Positions 51,956 to 63,260 of a stretch of 64,000 nt of DNA are shown in pieces. This DNA comes from Diplolepis rosae (Eukaryota > Arthropoda > Insecta > Hymenoptera > Diplolepididae). The notes beneath the pieces were generated by a model. That model was not told the DNA's origin, did no database searches, and worked only from the letters and a program-made list of their open reading frames with translations. A program made the position numbers and the translations under genes. The stretch is from the NCBI GenBank assembly GCA_030998225.1, contig JAPYXD010000753.1, positions 4,620,001-4,684,000 on the forward strand. The letters are read 5' to 3'. Numbering within the stretch: position 1 is the first letter of the stretch; the number at the start of each line of letters is the position of its first letter.

Positions 51956-52132
51956 ATGAGTGAAATAAGTCTTACGGATGGAGTAAAAAAATATGAGATG
52001 CAAAAACAAGGCGAGATTACTTTAAGAATAGAAAAATGTGGTTATAGTTTTTCTGCATTTATAGATGTAAGTAATGAGACTAAAATAGTAGAAATTATCG
52101 TCAATATCAAATCTATTAAAAAGGTTTATTAA
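51956..52132 (+). CDS. Small open frame, 58 aa, unrecognised
   Basis: ATG at 51956 opens a frame that translates as an amphipathic, Lys/Glu/Ile-rich peptide (MSEISLTDGVKKYEMQKQGE...) ending at TAA 52130-52132. It lies in non-repetitive sequence between GACGTC blocks. GAT|GTAAGT at about 52067 is a good splice donor, so it could equally be a 5' exon. A minus-strand frame overlaps it (51767-52009). I recognise no family. A-rich DNA can produce such frames by chance, so I rate it low. Confidence 0.22.
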   Translation: MSEISLTDGVKKYEMQKQGEITLRIEKCGYSFSAFIDVSNETKIVEIIVNIKSIKKVY

Positions 52133-52204
52133 ATTTTAAAAATTGTTACCTATTCAAATAAAAAAATCGCTTGAGTTTGAGGTTAGGTTGCACTATCACA
52201 ATAA

Positions 52205-53215
52205 ATATCACACATCTTTTAGACGTTCTAGGAACGTTTTCAGGACATGTAACGTCTGCAAGACATCAACTGGATAGAGATGGACGTCAAAAGGATGTCT
52301 CTTGGACGTACCATAAATGACGTCTCCGTGATTATTAAATAATTTAGCATGAATTTTTCATCAAGTGAAGTCACTAGTGGTCAAAAGGTCATTGAATGTC
52401 ATCAGGACGTTTTGAAGACGTCTCGGGGACTTCAATATCAACCCAGTTGGCAAAGGGACATTAAACGTCTTTGGCACGTTTTCAAGACGTCCTAGCGATT
52501 TTAATGGCATGTCTTTCATTATCCTCAGAACGTCTTTTACCTAAAAGACGTCTTGAGGACTTGAAAAGTCTCCAGGACAGCAGAAAGCCTGACATACATG
52601 CGTTCACAGAACGTCCCAAAGACGCTCAATCTCCTTGTTCCCACTGAGAAGTTTTGTCGTCCAGGAAGACGTTTTTAAGACATATCCCAGTAAGCACAGA
52701 AATATAGTCGCCTTTAGAACGTACGAAAGACGTCTTTAGAACGTCTTAATAACGTCTGAAAGAGGACTTCAAAACGTATTTATAACGTCTAAAAAACGTC
52801 TTTATAACACCTAAGTCAGTTCAACTGATTTTTTTTGTACGGATCACGTCTTTACGACGTCCTTAAGTAATGAGACGTCTAAAAGCCATTCGTTGGACAG
52901 ACATAGACGTCCCCAAGACGTCTTTCAAACATCTCGAAGACGACTATGTCCTTGTCCCTTCTGTGATAACAATCTCAAAAGAGCAAAATTTCTAACAAAA
53001 CCCAATGTGTACGGGGACACTGGACGTCTTGAAGACGTCCCGAGAAATTTAATGTCTGACTTTTCGTCGTTTTCTAGATGTTTTTTGTCTAAAAGATATC
53101 TTTAAGATATAAGACGTTCTCAGGACAGCAAGAATCCTGAAATTGAAGTCTTCAGGACGTCTTTAAGATTTTCTGAAGGCGTCCAATTTTCCTGTGTCCA
53201 CAGGACGTCCAAACT
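52205..53215. repeat. Train of GACGTC elements with recognisable ends
   Basis: Three of the clearest elements lie in series. Family A is at about 52443-52652 (CCCAGTTGGCAAAGGGACAT to CTTGTTCCCACTGAG). Family B is at about 52686-52967 (CCCAGTAAGCACAGAAATAT to CCTTGTCCCTTCTG). Family A is at 53001-53204 (CCCAATGTGTACGGGGACAC to TCCTGTGTCCACAGG). In the last, GTCTGACTTTTCGTCG on the left opposes CAGCAAGAATCCTGAAATT on the right. Confidence 0.8.
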
Positions 53216-54125
53216 CTAACTGTTTTTTTTTCAGTACATATTTTCTGCGTCATGTGGCGCATTAAATGTCTACAGTTCTCAATAACATGCAACATCCGTT
53301 ATCTACAACAATTATTCTAAATATTTCTCATTTAAAATTCCATTTAACCTAAACTCAATCATTTATAGAAAATCCTAATTAATTTTCATATGTCTCTGAT
53401 TTACCAAATAATTCACAATCATAGGTTATAAAAAGGAAATAATCTCGTAGAAAAGTCTGATTCATTTTATAAAATTGATGAAGACAGTTGCAATAGTTTG
53501 AATTTTCTTCTTTGCTTTAAAAAGAAATCATGTTGGTTAACCACAAAAAAATGTTCAATGACGAATAAAAATAAGCGATGAAATCGCCAACAGCAAGAAT
53601 TAGTCACCTCAGAATGTGAATGGTGCCGTTGGACGTAGTGAAGCAGGCGCAGCCGTTTACCTTCAACGGCAGCGACCCCATTCGCTACATTCTTTCTCCC
53701 TCTTCTCTTTCCACTCCTGAGCCTTTCCTTATCCTGCCGACGAGGCACAAACCTTTGCATGTCTTCCAAATAGAAATCCTCGATCAGGTACCTGCTCCAT
53801 GTTCAATAGTTAAATCTCTTCGCCTCCTAATCCGCCTCCTAAAGTCAAAAATCAAACCTTCATCTTTAAGAATCTTGAGATTTACTTCATTTTACTCTTG
53901 TTCATGGGAAAATTCTTTCCCTTTATCGGTTTATCTAACAAATCAACCAAGGAATATATAATCACCAGTGGTGGGTCAGGTTAGCCTTGAATCTTGGAAT
54001 CAAGTTGTAGCGTCTATCTTATGCAGGTCTTATTTCAGGTTTAAAAATAAATATACTTTAATCTTTGAACGATTCTCATCTTCTATTTAAAATATCATTT
54101 TACGAAAATATTCCAGTGACTGGTT
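53215..54125. other. Unique island with a G+C-richer, possibly exonic core
   Basis: 53600-53800 is markedly G+C-richer than its surroundings and has no GACGTC elements. A plus-strand frame starting ATG 53620 encodes MVPLDVVKQAQPFTFNGSDP... and reaches a donor-like CAG|GTACCT at 53787/53788. The minus strand is also open across it. It could be a first exon, a promoter region or a 5' UTR of a gene extending to the right. I recognise no family. Confidence 0.3.
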
Positions 54126-54129
54126 GAAA

Positions 54130-54620
54130 AACATTTCTCACTTTATTCAAGAGGGAGATTGGACGTATTGAGGACGTCGTTAATACATCCCAAGGACGTC
54201 TAATATCCCCATGGCCATTAGGTTATTTTTTCCAAACAAAGTAATCAATCCATGATTAAAGATTGAAAGTAAGTAATTTGTAAGTAATTTCTCAGATAAA
54301 AAAGAAGTCTTGGACATCTTTAGGACGTCTTGATAACGTCTCAGGAATATCAGTGTCCGATTTTTGTTGTATTCTGGACGTCTGTTGTCTAGAAGATATC
54401 TTTAAGACATAAAACGTCCTGGGAATGACAAAAATCCTTACCTAGAAGTCTAGAGAACGTCTTTGAGACGTACCGATGACGTCCAACGTCCTTGTTTCCA
54501 TTGGAGTTTCTTTTAGACAAGAGATGTCAAGATAACAACAAAAACCCCGACATTGAAGCCCTCGAGAGGTCTTAAAGACGTCTCAAAGACGTCCAATGTT
54601 CTTATGTCCACTGGGAAGCT
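54130..54620. repeat. GACGTC elements and a dispersed copy of the nudel intron 11 unit
   Basis: About 54175-54330 matches the intron 11 array unit (ATACATCCCA.GGACGTCTAA, CATGATTAAAGATTGAAAGT, GTAAGTAATTTCTCAGATAA). Family-A elements follow, the last ending TTCTTATGTCCACTGGG at 54615. Confidence 0.7.
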
Positions 54621-55030
54621 TGTACGGAGTCACTGATCAAATCCGCATTTTGTGTTGGTTAATCATAAGCGTATAGAATATACTTTGAATCATTTTTAAT
54701 AGACGACGGTAAAGATTAAATGTTGACTGGAATATGATTGATTCGCTTTTAACGGTGCCTCGAGGTTCAGTATATTTATCAAGACATTCATAAATATAGA
54801 AGTTACAAGTTACTCAATTTTTCTTTATTCAGCGATGTTTCAATCAACTTCCGTATCTATTGGAAAAATTCAGAGAAAAATCAATGTAAATTAACAAATG
54901 TGCATAAGATTATTAGAAGTCTCGCAGATTTAATTTCAAGCAGTTTGTTGTCTTTCAGACGTCTCTTGTCAAAAAGATGTATCCAAGCCATAGAGTGCAG
55001 AAGAAGTCTCAATGACGTCCAATATCCCTG

Positions 55031-55422
55031 TGTTTTTTAACTAACAATTTTTATTTTTTGGGCATTTTTTTGACATTTTTTTACTTTGAATAAATTTTTT
55101 TGTTTTTTAAGCAATTGTCATGATTCTTTATTTATTTTGTTCCTTAAAATGTGCAGCAACTTTCCGGGTATGGAAAATAAGGTAACATGACTGAAAAAAA
55201 ATTACAAATAAATTAAAATAAAAAAATTAATAAAAATATCCCAAAATATAAAAAAAAATTTTGTAGTTATTTTTTTTAGCTAGGGTGCTTCCCATACGCA
55301 AAATTTGCTACAAATTATAAGGAAAAAATAAAAAAAGAATCATGACAATAGGTAAAAAATCAAAAAAGTTATTCAATGTCAAAAAATATCCGAAAAACTC
55401 AAAATTTTTAGTTTAAAAATAC
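55031..55422. mobile_element. 390-bp A+T-rich full-length inverted repeat
   Basis: The left arm (TTTTTTAACTAACAATTTTT ... GCAATTGTCATGATTCTTTA) and the right arm (AAGAATCATGACAATAGG ... AAAATTTTTAGTTTAAAAAT) are reverse complements with many substitutions over more than 100 bp each. No open frame. It sits inside a broken GACGTC element and looks like another foldback or MITE type. Confidence 0.65.
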
Positions 55423-55429
55423 ATAAAGA

Positions 55430-56560
55430 TTCTAAAGACGTTCTTAGGAGGTTCAATATCAGTAAAAATGATGTCTCAGAAATATTTTGTATTTTAAAGA
55501 CGTCCTCAGGAAGTCTTTAGGTGATACAACTTCTTTTGTACTGACTTTTAACGTCCTGATGACATTCCTAGGACATCCAAAAGACGTCTTAGACGTTTTC
55601 CTGTCCACTACGCTGTAGACACAACGATAAAGTTATGTATGAAAGGTTTTAAGGACGTCTTTAAGACCTTCAATTTTTTCTACTCGAGGTTTAACGTTTC
55701 ATTTCGTAAAGACGTCATTAAGAAATAGGACATCCACAAGACATCAATTGGATATTCATGGACGTCTTTAGACTATCCCAAAGGCAACAATATTCATTGT
55801 CTCCACTGGAAAGATGTAATTTTAATCCTGATTTGCTGGGCAAAAAGTCTAAAGACGTCCTAAAGATAGAAGTTCTGTAGGACGTCTATTGCTACGTATG
55901 TTTTTGACGTCCTAGGGACGTTCTTAGGACGTTAAATATCAGTAAAAATAACATCTCAGGAATATTTTGTATTTTAAAGACGTCTTCAGGATGTATTTAT
56001 GAGATACAAGTTCTTTAGTACTGACTTTGAACGTCCTGATAACGTTCCTAGGGCATCCAAAAGACGTCCAAGACGTTTTCCTGTCTACTACGCAGTAGAC
56101 ACGGCGACAGAGTTATGTTTGAGAGGTTTTAAAGGTTTCTTCAAGACCTTCATTTTTGTCTACTCGAGGTTAGACGTCTCATGTCGTAAAGACGTCTTTA
56201 AGACATTGAACGTCTCAGTCTTTTCTAAAGACAATAATGTCCACTGTGTTAACTGGGAAATTGTAATTTTCATTCTGACCTAGTAGGCTACAAATCTAAA
56301 GACGTCCTAGGGATATCTTTAGGACGTCTATTGACATTTGTCTTTTGGACCTCCTTGAGACGTTCTCATGACCTTCAAAGTCAGGACAAATTACGTCCCA
56401 GAGATATCTTGTGTTGTAAGGACGTTTTTAGGATGTTTTAGGACATGAGAGATCTTTGGTACGTTGATTGGACCAACATTGGACGTCCTAGTAACTTTTC
56501 AAGGATATCTTTTAGATGTCCAAGGTTTTGAGCCCCCCTCCCCTCCTTTTTTTACTACCA
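55430..56560. repeat. GACGTC block with a 480-bp tandem duplication
   Basis: About 55440-55770 is repeated at about 55918-56210. Each copy holds one family-C right part joined directly to a family-B element (junction CCTGTC.ACTACGC.GTAGACAC). A third family-C element follows (56283-56540). Confidence 0.7.
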
Positions 56561-57375
56561 AATGACAAAAATGTGAGTATATGGAAATTGGGGCAGACGG
56601 TCGTTCGCTACAAGGAACTTCGGATGATCGATGATCTATGAGCGAATGCCAGCAATCAAGGATTCTGGTCGAACTTGAAAGAATCTGGTGCACCGAAGAA
56701 GAATTTCGCTCCCGCTTGGTACACGCCCCTTAATTATGTAATCTGTAGTGTACGACAGGCAAGTATAATTTAATTCCTGTGAAGTACCGTTCATCCCGCT
56801 GCGTGCTTTAGTGTCGATGCTTGGCATAAATAAATGTGAGTGTAAGAGAGACACAAAAGAGAAATAGAGAACACCGAGAGTGTACGTACCAAGAAGTGAA
56901 GGGAGTATGTGGAAGAGAGAAGGTTGTGTATGAAGAGAAATCTTTTTTTTTAGGTAAACAAGGAGAATGACGAAGGGAAAGAGATAGAGAGAAAGCAGGT
57001 AATGCCTAGGAATATGTCAGTCCCGATACGCATTACCTACATTGCTTTCGTACTTTACTTTAAGCATATAACTCTTCACACGTTCTTAATTTGCTTCCGT
57101 CTCTGATGATATTTTTAGCAGAAAATTTAAATTGAACATTAAGTAGTTTGAGAAGGGTTATATAAATTTTTATGACAAAATTTGGAATTTGTATAGAGAA
57201 CATTTTCACATTGGCTTGAAGATATTGAAAGCCTTTAGAAAATCGGAAATTTTTTTCAAAATTTATATCAATTTAATTTAATTTTCCTAATTATTGGATT
57301 TGGATTCATCAGTATGTAATTTTTAATTGACGCACGAATTGGAACTGATTGTGAGAATGTTAAACACTCCTCTGG
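56560..57375. other. Unique island with purine-rich stretch
   Basis: 56580-56850 is G+C-richer and non-repetitive. 56840-57000 is a purine-rich stretch (GAGAGACACAAAAGAGAAAT and similar). Overlapping minus-strand frames occur at 56499-56854 without recognisable similarity. Exon, UTR or promoter status cannot be settled. Confidence 0.3.
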
Positions 57376-57605
57376 ATTCATTCCGGTTGAACATGACACT
57401 CTAATTCGAATGAATCCGAACTAAGTTTTCAATCCGAATGAATCCGAGTCATTTCGAGTTCGGATTGGTTTGAACCGAATTTTCAATCTGAATAAATTTG
57501 CATCGAACGAGATTCAAAAAGTTTTTCGGATTGGTTCGAAATAATTTGGAATGGCTCTGATTCGCTTAGAATGAATTTCAATCCAAAACTCTCACCAGGA
57601 TAGAT
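57375..57605. mobile_element. AATCCGAATGAATCC-type element
   Basis: About 230 bp. The right end TCCAAAACTCTCACCAGG matches the family end seen at 40521. The interior has AATCCGAATGAATCCGAGTC motifs. Confidence 0.6.
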
Positions 57606-57639
57606 CTTGATTTCTGCCATTAAATGGAATCAAATGGAG

Positions 57640-58300
57640 GTTAATCAAGGACACAGGAATATTTAACGTCTCCAAGACGTCTTGTGGATATCAATGGTAG
57701 TATATTTACTATCTTTTGAAAGTTCCACTTTTAAAAACGTCTTTTAGAGATAATATGTCAGAGGTCAATAAAAAATCAGTGAGCACGAGAACATAGTTGT
57801 TTTTGGAACGTCCAAACGTCGTCTTTAAAACGTCCAAGCATCTCTAATTGATCTCTTGTGGAATCAGACGTCTTAAAAACTCCCGTGTTAGACTCTGTCG
57901 TTCTCAGAACGTCTCACGTCTAAAATACGTTTTTAAAGCATGAGACGTTCTCAGAATAGTACCAAGCCTGACATTGAAATCTATGGGACGTTCTACAGAC
58001 GTCTCACGCACTTCAATGTCAGTCTTTCTGCATCTCAAAAGCATGATATAAAAGTATACTCGAGACGTCTTTAAGACGTTTAAAGCCAGGAAACAAAGGG
58101 ATATTATCTCTAGCGTCTTACAGACATCTTACTGACTTCCGTGCTAGACTTGTTTATCGTCTTGAGAACGTCTTCTCTCTAAAAAACGTTTTTTTAGTCG
58201 AGACGTTCTCAGGACAACAAAAAAGTTTGACATTGAAAATTTTTTAAAGTCCTATAGATGTTTCAAAGACGTCTAATATCCACATTGCTTCTAGAAGTTG
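57640..58300. repeat. GACGTC block
   Basis: Diverged family-A copies. The motif CAGTGAGCACGAGAACATAG at about 57778 marks the start of a family-B element. Confidence 0.65.
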
Positions 58301-58391
58301 AAAAACCTTATATAGAAAATGATAGAGAGTAATGCAAACCATAAATAATAATTATATGATAATTTATACGGCTCGTTACGTTTCATTTTAG

Positions 58392-58455
58392 CAGGTGGCC
58401 TTTAGTGGCATCGGAAGAGGATATCAACGATTTGTTAAGGAAACAGCGTATCGAG
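58392..58455 (+). other. Exon-like block, copy 1
   Basis: A pyrimidine tract and AG (TTTCATTTTAG) precede 64 nt ending at a GTAAAC donor. One frame reads QVAFSGIGRGYQRFVKE and another GTGGCATCGGAAGAGG-derived VASEEDINDLLRKQRIE; both stay open. It recurs at 59712-59775 with four substitutions and no indel, while the copies differ by a 2-bp indel after the donor. That pattern fits an exon followed by an intron. No family recognised. Confidence 0.35.
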
Positions 58456-58499
58456 GTAAACGTCCTGAGTGCTTTATCGAAATTTGGACTCTTAATAAA

Positions 58500-59640
58500 C
58501 CTAAACGCGGCTCATTGGTCTTTGGAACGTCTTACAGACATCTTGAGAGCTTCTATGTCATGTTTTCGCTCTTCTGATGACGTCATATCTTAAAAATGTC
58601 TTGCAGACAGAAAGAGGTTGGAAAAATTCGCAGAAGCCTGACATTGAAGTCCTTAAGACGTTTTTCAGACGTCTTAAAGACGTCCTGTATCTCTTCACTC
58701 ATTGGATTCTTGATGGAAAATTTTATCTTCATGATAATGGACGTCTTTGGGCCGTTTAACGGACATCCCGAGTACTTTTATTTCGGCATTTTACGGTTCT
58801 GATGACGTCTCATATCTTAAAGACGTTTTTCAGAGAGACCCAGTGAGGACAAGGATATTAGACGTCTTTGAAACCCCTTAAAAACGTCCTGAGGACTTTA
58901 GTGCCAAACTTCTATTTGTCATGAAAATATCTCACGTTCCATAAACATCTTCAAAAGGTTAAACATTCATTGAGGTGTATAAAACCTAACCTTAATATTT
59001 CAGAAAACGTCCTTGAGACGTCTGAAGTCCTTCTGCTCTTTGGGTTTCTAATTGAAAATTTTAATTTATTATAAAAGGTTATCCAGTGGGCATAGGGATA
59101 TTGGACGTTTTTGGAACGTCTTACACAGGTTTTCAGAACGTCTATCTCGGGATTTTTCCTGTTCTGATAACATCTCATATCTCAAAGATGTCTTTCATAC
59201 AGACGAGATCCAGAAGACGCCCTGAGACGTTTTCAAAACGACCAGTATTCCTGTTCTCACCACGTTCACGATAGAAAATTTTTTTTTTTTATAAGAGGTA
59301 CCCAGTGAGCACAGGGACATTAGACGTCTCTGAAACGTCATAAGGACGTCCCAAGGACTTCAGCGCCAAACTCTTTGTGTTCTTTGAATATCTAACGGCT
59401 GAAAGACGTCTTCGAGACATAAGACTTTTTTGTACAAAAAACCTAATCTTAATTTTCAGGAGACGTCCTCAAGACGTCCCAAAGACGTCCAGTGTCTCCA
59501 TACCCACTGAGAAAACTTCAATTTAAAATTTTTCCATTCTGTAAACGACTTGCTGTAACTACAAAGACTGCCTACAGACGTTTCAAAGACGTCTAATATG
59601 CACATTACTTCTGGATGTTGAAAAACCTTATGTAGAAAAT
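58500..59640. repeat. GACGTC block duplicated at 63.3 kb
   Basis: Family-A elements, several with intact ends (58846-59045; 59085-59270; 59302-59508, from CCCAGTGAGCACAGGGACAT to CCATACCCACTGAG). About 58570-59110 matches 63285-63815 closely. Confidence 0.75.
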
Positions 59641-59711
59641 GATAGAGAGTAATGCAAGCCATGAATAATAATTATATGATAATTGATACAGTTCGTTACG
59701 TTTCATTTTAG

Positions 59712-59775
59712 CAGATGGCCTTTAGTGGAATCGGAAGAGGATACCAACGATTTGTTAAGGAAGCAGCGTATCGAG
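59712..59775 (+). other. Exon-like block, copy 2
   Basis: Matches the block 1,320 bp to the left, with the same acceptor and donor (GTAAAT). The surrounding similarity covers about 59580-59837. It could be one of a pair of alternative exons, or simply part of a duplicated segment. Confidence 0.35.
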
Positions 59776-59839
59776 GTAAATGTCCTGAGTGCTTTATATC
59801 GAAGTTTGGACTCTCAATAAACCTAAACGCGACCCACTG

Positions 59840-60305
59840 GCTATGTGAAATCACGTATCGTGTGTAGAGTTCGAGTACGACGCCACGTTGGCTTGTACCG
59901 TTACACTTGGCAGCTTCCTGTCGACTCGCGGCCTCTATCACCTTACATACTTATCATCAAATATACATATCGTTAACAATTTAGCTTAAGCAAATGATCA
60001 TCATTGTCACCAACTGACAGTGCCACTGAGCGCGTAATCTCCTTTTTGCAAGACTCTGAGGAAAGGCAATCCAAGACACGAGCAGTTGAACATACCTGGA
60101 GTCATCGTCACTTTTTCATTCACATTCTTTAATGACTCTTTTACAATGAAAAAATCACATCATTCATCTACAATGCCACCGAGGAAGATCCTGAAATAAT
60201 TGAATTGTTTCATCTTATTTATATTTTTTTTTCATTGGATTTTCTTTTATTGCAATTAAATGTTCAATTTTTTTTTTACGTTATATTTTATGTTATATGA
60301 ATTTC
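59840..60305. other. Unique island after exon-like copy 2
   Basis: 59840-60140 is G+C-richer than average and non-repetitive. A minus-strand frame (59708-59941) is unrecognised. 60180-60300 is T-rich. Nothing firm. Confidence 0.3.
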
Positions 60306-61480
60306 CCAGTGGGAAAAAAAATCTAAGGACGTCCTAAGGATGCCTGTAGAACGTCTTTTGGCACCTCCCTTTTGGACGTTCTCAGGACGTTCAGTGTCGG
60401 TAAGAATGACGTCCTGGGAACGTCTCGTATTTTAAGAACGTTTTCAGGATATTATCGGAACGTTAGACATATTATAAATGTCGATTTAACTGACATTGGA
60501 TAATATTTAATAGCCCATTTGGTAGAGGCATAGGACGTCTTTAGGATGCTTGAAAGACGTCTTGCGAACTTCAAAGTTGTATTTCTTGGTGTATTTTGAA
60601 CGTTCAGTTTTCATAAGAATGACGTCCTGGAGACGTCTTGTATTTTAAGGAAGTTTTCAGGATGTTTTCGGGACGTTAGGCATCTTTTTAAAGTCGATTT
60701 AACTGACATCGGACGTCCTAGTAACGTATCAAGGACTTCTCTTGGGTTTCCAAAGTTTATTCATCTCAAAGTCGTTTTGATGTATATTATGGATTTGGAT
60801 AATAATATGAAATAATCCATTTGGTAGAAACATTGGACGTCTTTAGGATGCTTAAAAGACGTCTTGCTAACTTAAAAGTTGGATTTCTTGTTTTATTTTG
60901 AACGTTATATTTCTCAAAGATTTCTTAAGGGCATAAAACGTTCTGAAGCCGTAAAAAGTCTGACGTTGAAATCGTTGAGACGTCTTTGGTACGACTCAAG
61001 GACGTCTCATATAATTCAATGTCACGTATTATGTTCTTTTCTAGATGTTTCATGTTTAAAAAATGTCTTCAAGACTTAAGACGTCTTCAAAACAGCATAA
61101 AGCCTCACATAGAAGTCTCCCTGTAGGCACAATTCTTAGGACATCTGAGAGAAGACTTTTAGACGTTACAAGGACGTCTAATTTTATAGTCCGATTGACG
61201 TACCAAAGATGTTTAGTGTCCCAAAGACGTCTTAAAAACATCTTTAAAACACAAGATACACCTGGGACGTCATCTGTACTGACATTGAACGTCTTGAAAA
61301 AGTCCCTAGGACGTCTAAAAGACAGGTACCAAAAGATGTTCAAGAGACGCCCTATAGACATTCCTATGGTGTCTTTATATTTTTTGCCCACTGGGCTACG
61401 GAACATCTTTAAATATTGAAATCTACAGGAAGTCCTTAAGACGCTCCAAAAATGTGTAATGTTCCCATGACCACTGAGTA
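60305..61480. repeat. GACGTC block with long family-C elements
   Basis: A family-C element starts at 60305 (CCCAGTGGGAAAAAAAATCT). Two related partial copies follow, each preceded by TAATA..CCATTTGGTAGA..CAT (about 60510 and 60810). A reverse family-C element runs from about 61116 to 61394 (CCTGTAGGCACAATTCTTAG to ATTTTTTGCCCACTGGG). Confidence 0.7.
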
Positions 61481-62250
61481 TTAAAAAAATTAAAAATTTT
61501 GGAACTGTGGGAATTTAAAATTTGAGAACTGCTTTTTATTCCTAAATACTAAAACAATGCAATCGAAAATTTTCCATTCGTGAGAGTTTATTATTTAGAC
61601 ATCTTCTGATTCTTAAAGTAACAATTTATTGAACTCCCAAAATACAGTACAAAAATATTTTATAAAAAACAAAATAATTGGTGTGGTTTTCCTAAAAAAC
61701 AGTTGAATTCAAAATTTAGTAATTTTTAATACTAGCTTCTTTTTAAATTTTGTTTCAAATAAAAATTTTTCAAACAAATGGAAAATAATATACCTGGAAA
61801 AATTATATTTCAACACAATATTCTATTTCTGTTATTTACTCACACGATATATCTACTCTATTGAAAAACAGGTATATCTTAAATCAAATTTATCAATGGA
61901 TTAACGTTATAAAAGTTTTCTGGAGCAAACAAGATGAAACCTTTGACTTATATCAACCTGCGAACCCCTATAAATGAACAGGTAAATACACCTGCGCCCG
62001 TTAAGACGACAAACGGTTCATTTTCGGGTCGACGCTCTTCCAAAACTTTTCAATCGTCACCAAACTAGAACTCGAAACTCATCTAATATCCGGTTTTAGA
62101 TACAGTTATAAAAAAAAATAATCTGTTACGATCAATCACATTTCCAAGTAGGAATTATTACTAAATAATGGTACTTAATTGTAAAATCATTTAAACGATC
62201 CGGTATAGTATCAAATATCATGCAGATAATTTTTCATAAGTGTATAATCG
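61480..62250. other. A+T-rich intergenic DNA
   Basis: Unique sequence without repeats or coding signal that I can support. Confidence 0.45.
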
Positions 62251-62850
62251 CAGTGGGCATAGGGACATTAGACGTCTTTGAAACGTCTTAAGAACGTCCT
62301 GCGAATATTCATGTCAGATTTTTTGCTGCCCTGAGAACATCTTATGTTTTTAAGATCTCATTTAGAGGAAAGACGTCCAGAAAATAGTAAAGAGAAAACG
62401 TCTCAAGAAACGTCTCAAGAACTTCCAGCGAACTTTCATGTCAAACTTTTTGCACTCCTGAGAACATTTTATGTTTTTAAGATCACTTTTTAGACGAAAG
62501 ACGTCCAGAAGATAGGAAAGAGACATTAAAGTTTTCAAGACGTCTAATGTTCCCTTACTTATTGAAAATATTTTCATGTTTATTTATTTTATTTTATTCA
62601 AGGAACTGGAACTTCTTATTATAATTTTGCTGTGGGTACGTTTAACGTCCTTGAGACGTCTTAAGGACATCACACGGACTTCATCAGGTTTTGTGCTATT
62701 CTGAGGAAATATAATGCCGTAAAAATGTCTTTGAAACATAAGACATCCTCAAGACGTCATAAAGCATGACATTGGAATTCCGGACGTCCTCAAGACGTCC
62801 CCAAGACGGCTAGTGTCTCCGTATCGACTACGTTCTTCATAAATTGTAAC
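62250..62850. repeat. GACGTC elements
   Basis: A family-A element from 62252 (GCAGTGGGCATAGGGACATT) contains an internal repeat of about 110 bp (CTGCCCTGAGAACATCTTAT against GCACTCCTGAGAACATTTTA). A second element lies at 62630-62830. Confidence 0.65.
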
Positions 62851-63260
62851 ACCCCTTATAAAAAAATTATTGGACGAAATTTTGAGTAAGGCATTTTGGA
62901 AAATATTGTATGAAGTAATAATAATTAAAAATTCAAAACATAATTAACAAAAAGATTTAACAGCTGTTGAAACAAGTATTGGTCCTGCCAATACTTTGTC
63001 CAATACCTTACCCAATATTTTTTTCAATACTTCACTCAGATTCTTTCTGATAAAGAAAAATTTAAATTCTCTCTTCTCGTAAGTATTTTATAATCACAGT
63101 TATATAAATTCATGGAAATAAATTTGACGATCGAAAGTAGCTTGCATCACTTTTATCTTTACAGCAAGAACAAGATGAGAAGTGCCACGTATGTTAAGTT
63201 TTACATAATCAATAAAACTAAAGTTCAAAAGTTACTCAAGTTTAAATCCAGCAAACACGA
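62850..63260. other. Unique non-coding DNA
   Basis: Includes a short run of related motifs around CCAATAC (CAATACTTTGTCCAATACC...CAATACTTCACTC, about 62998-63035). Nothing else seen. Confidence 0.4.
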
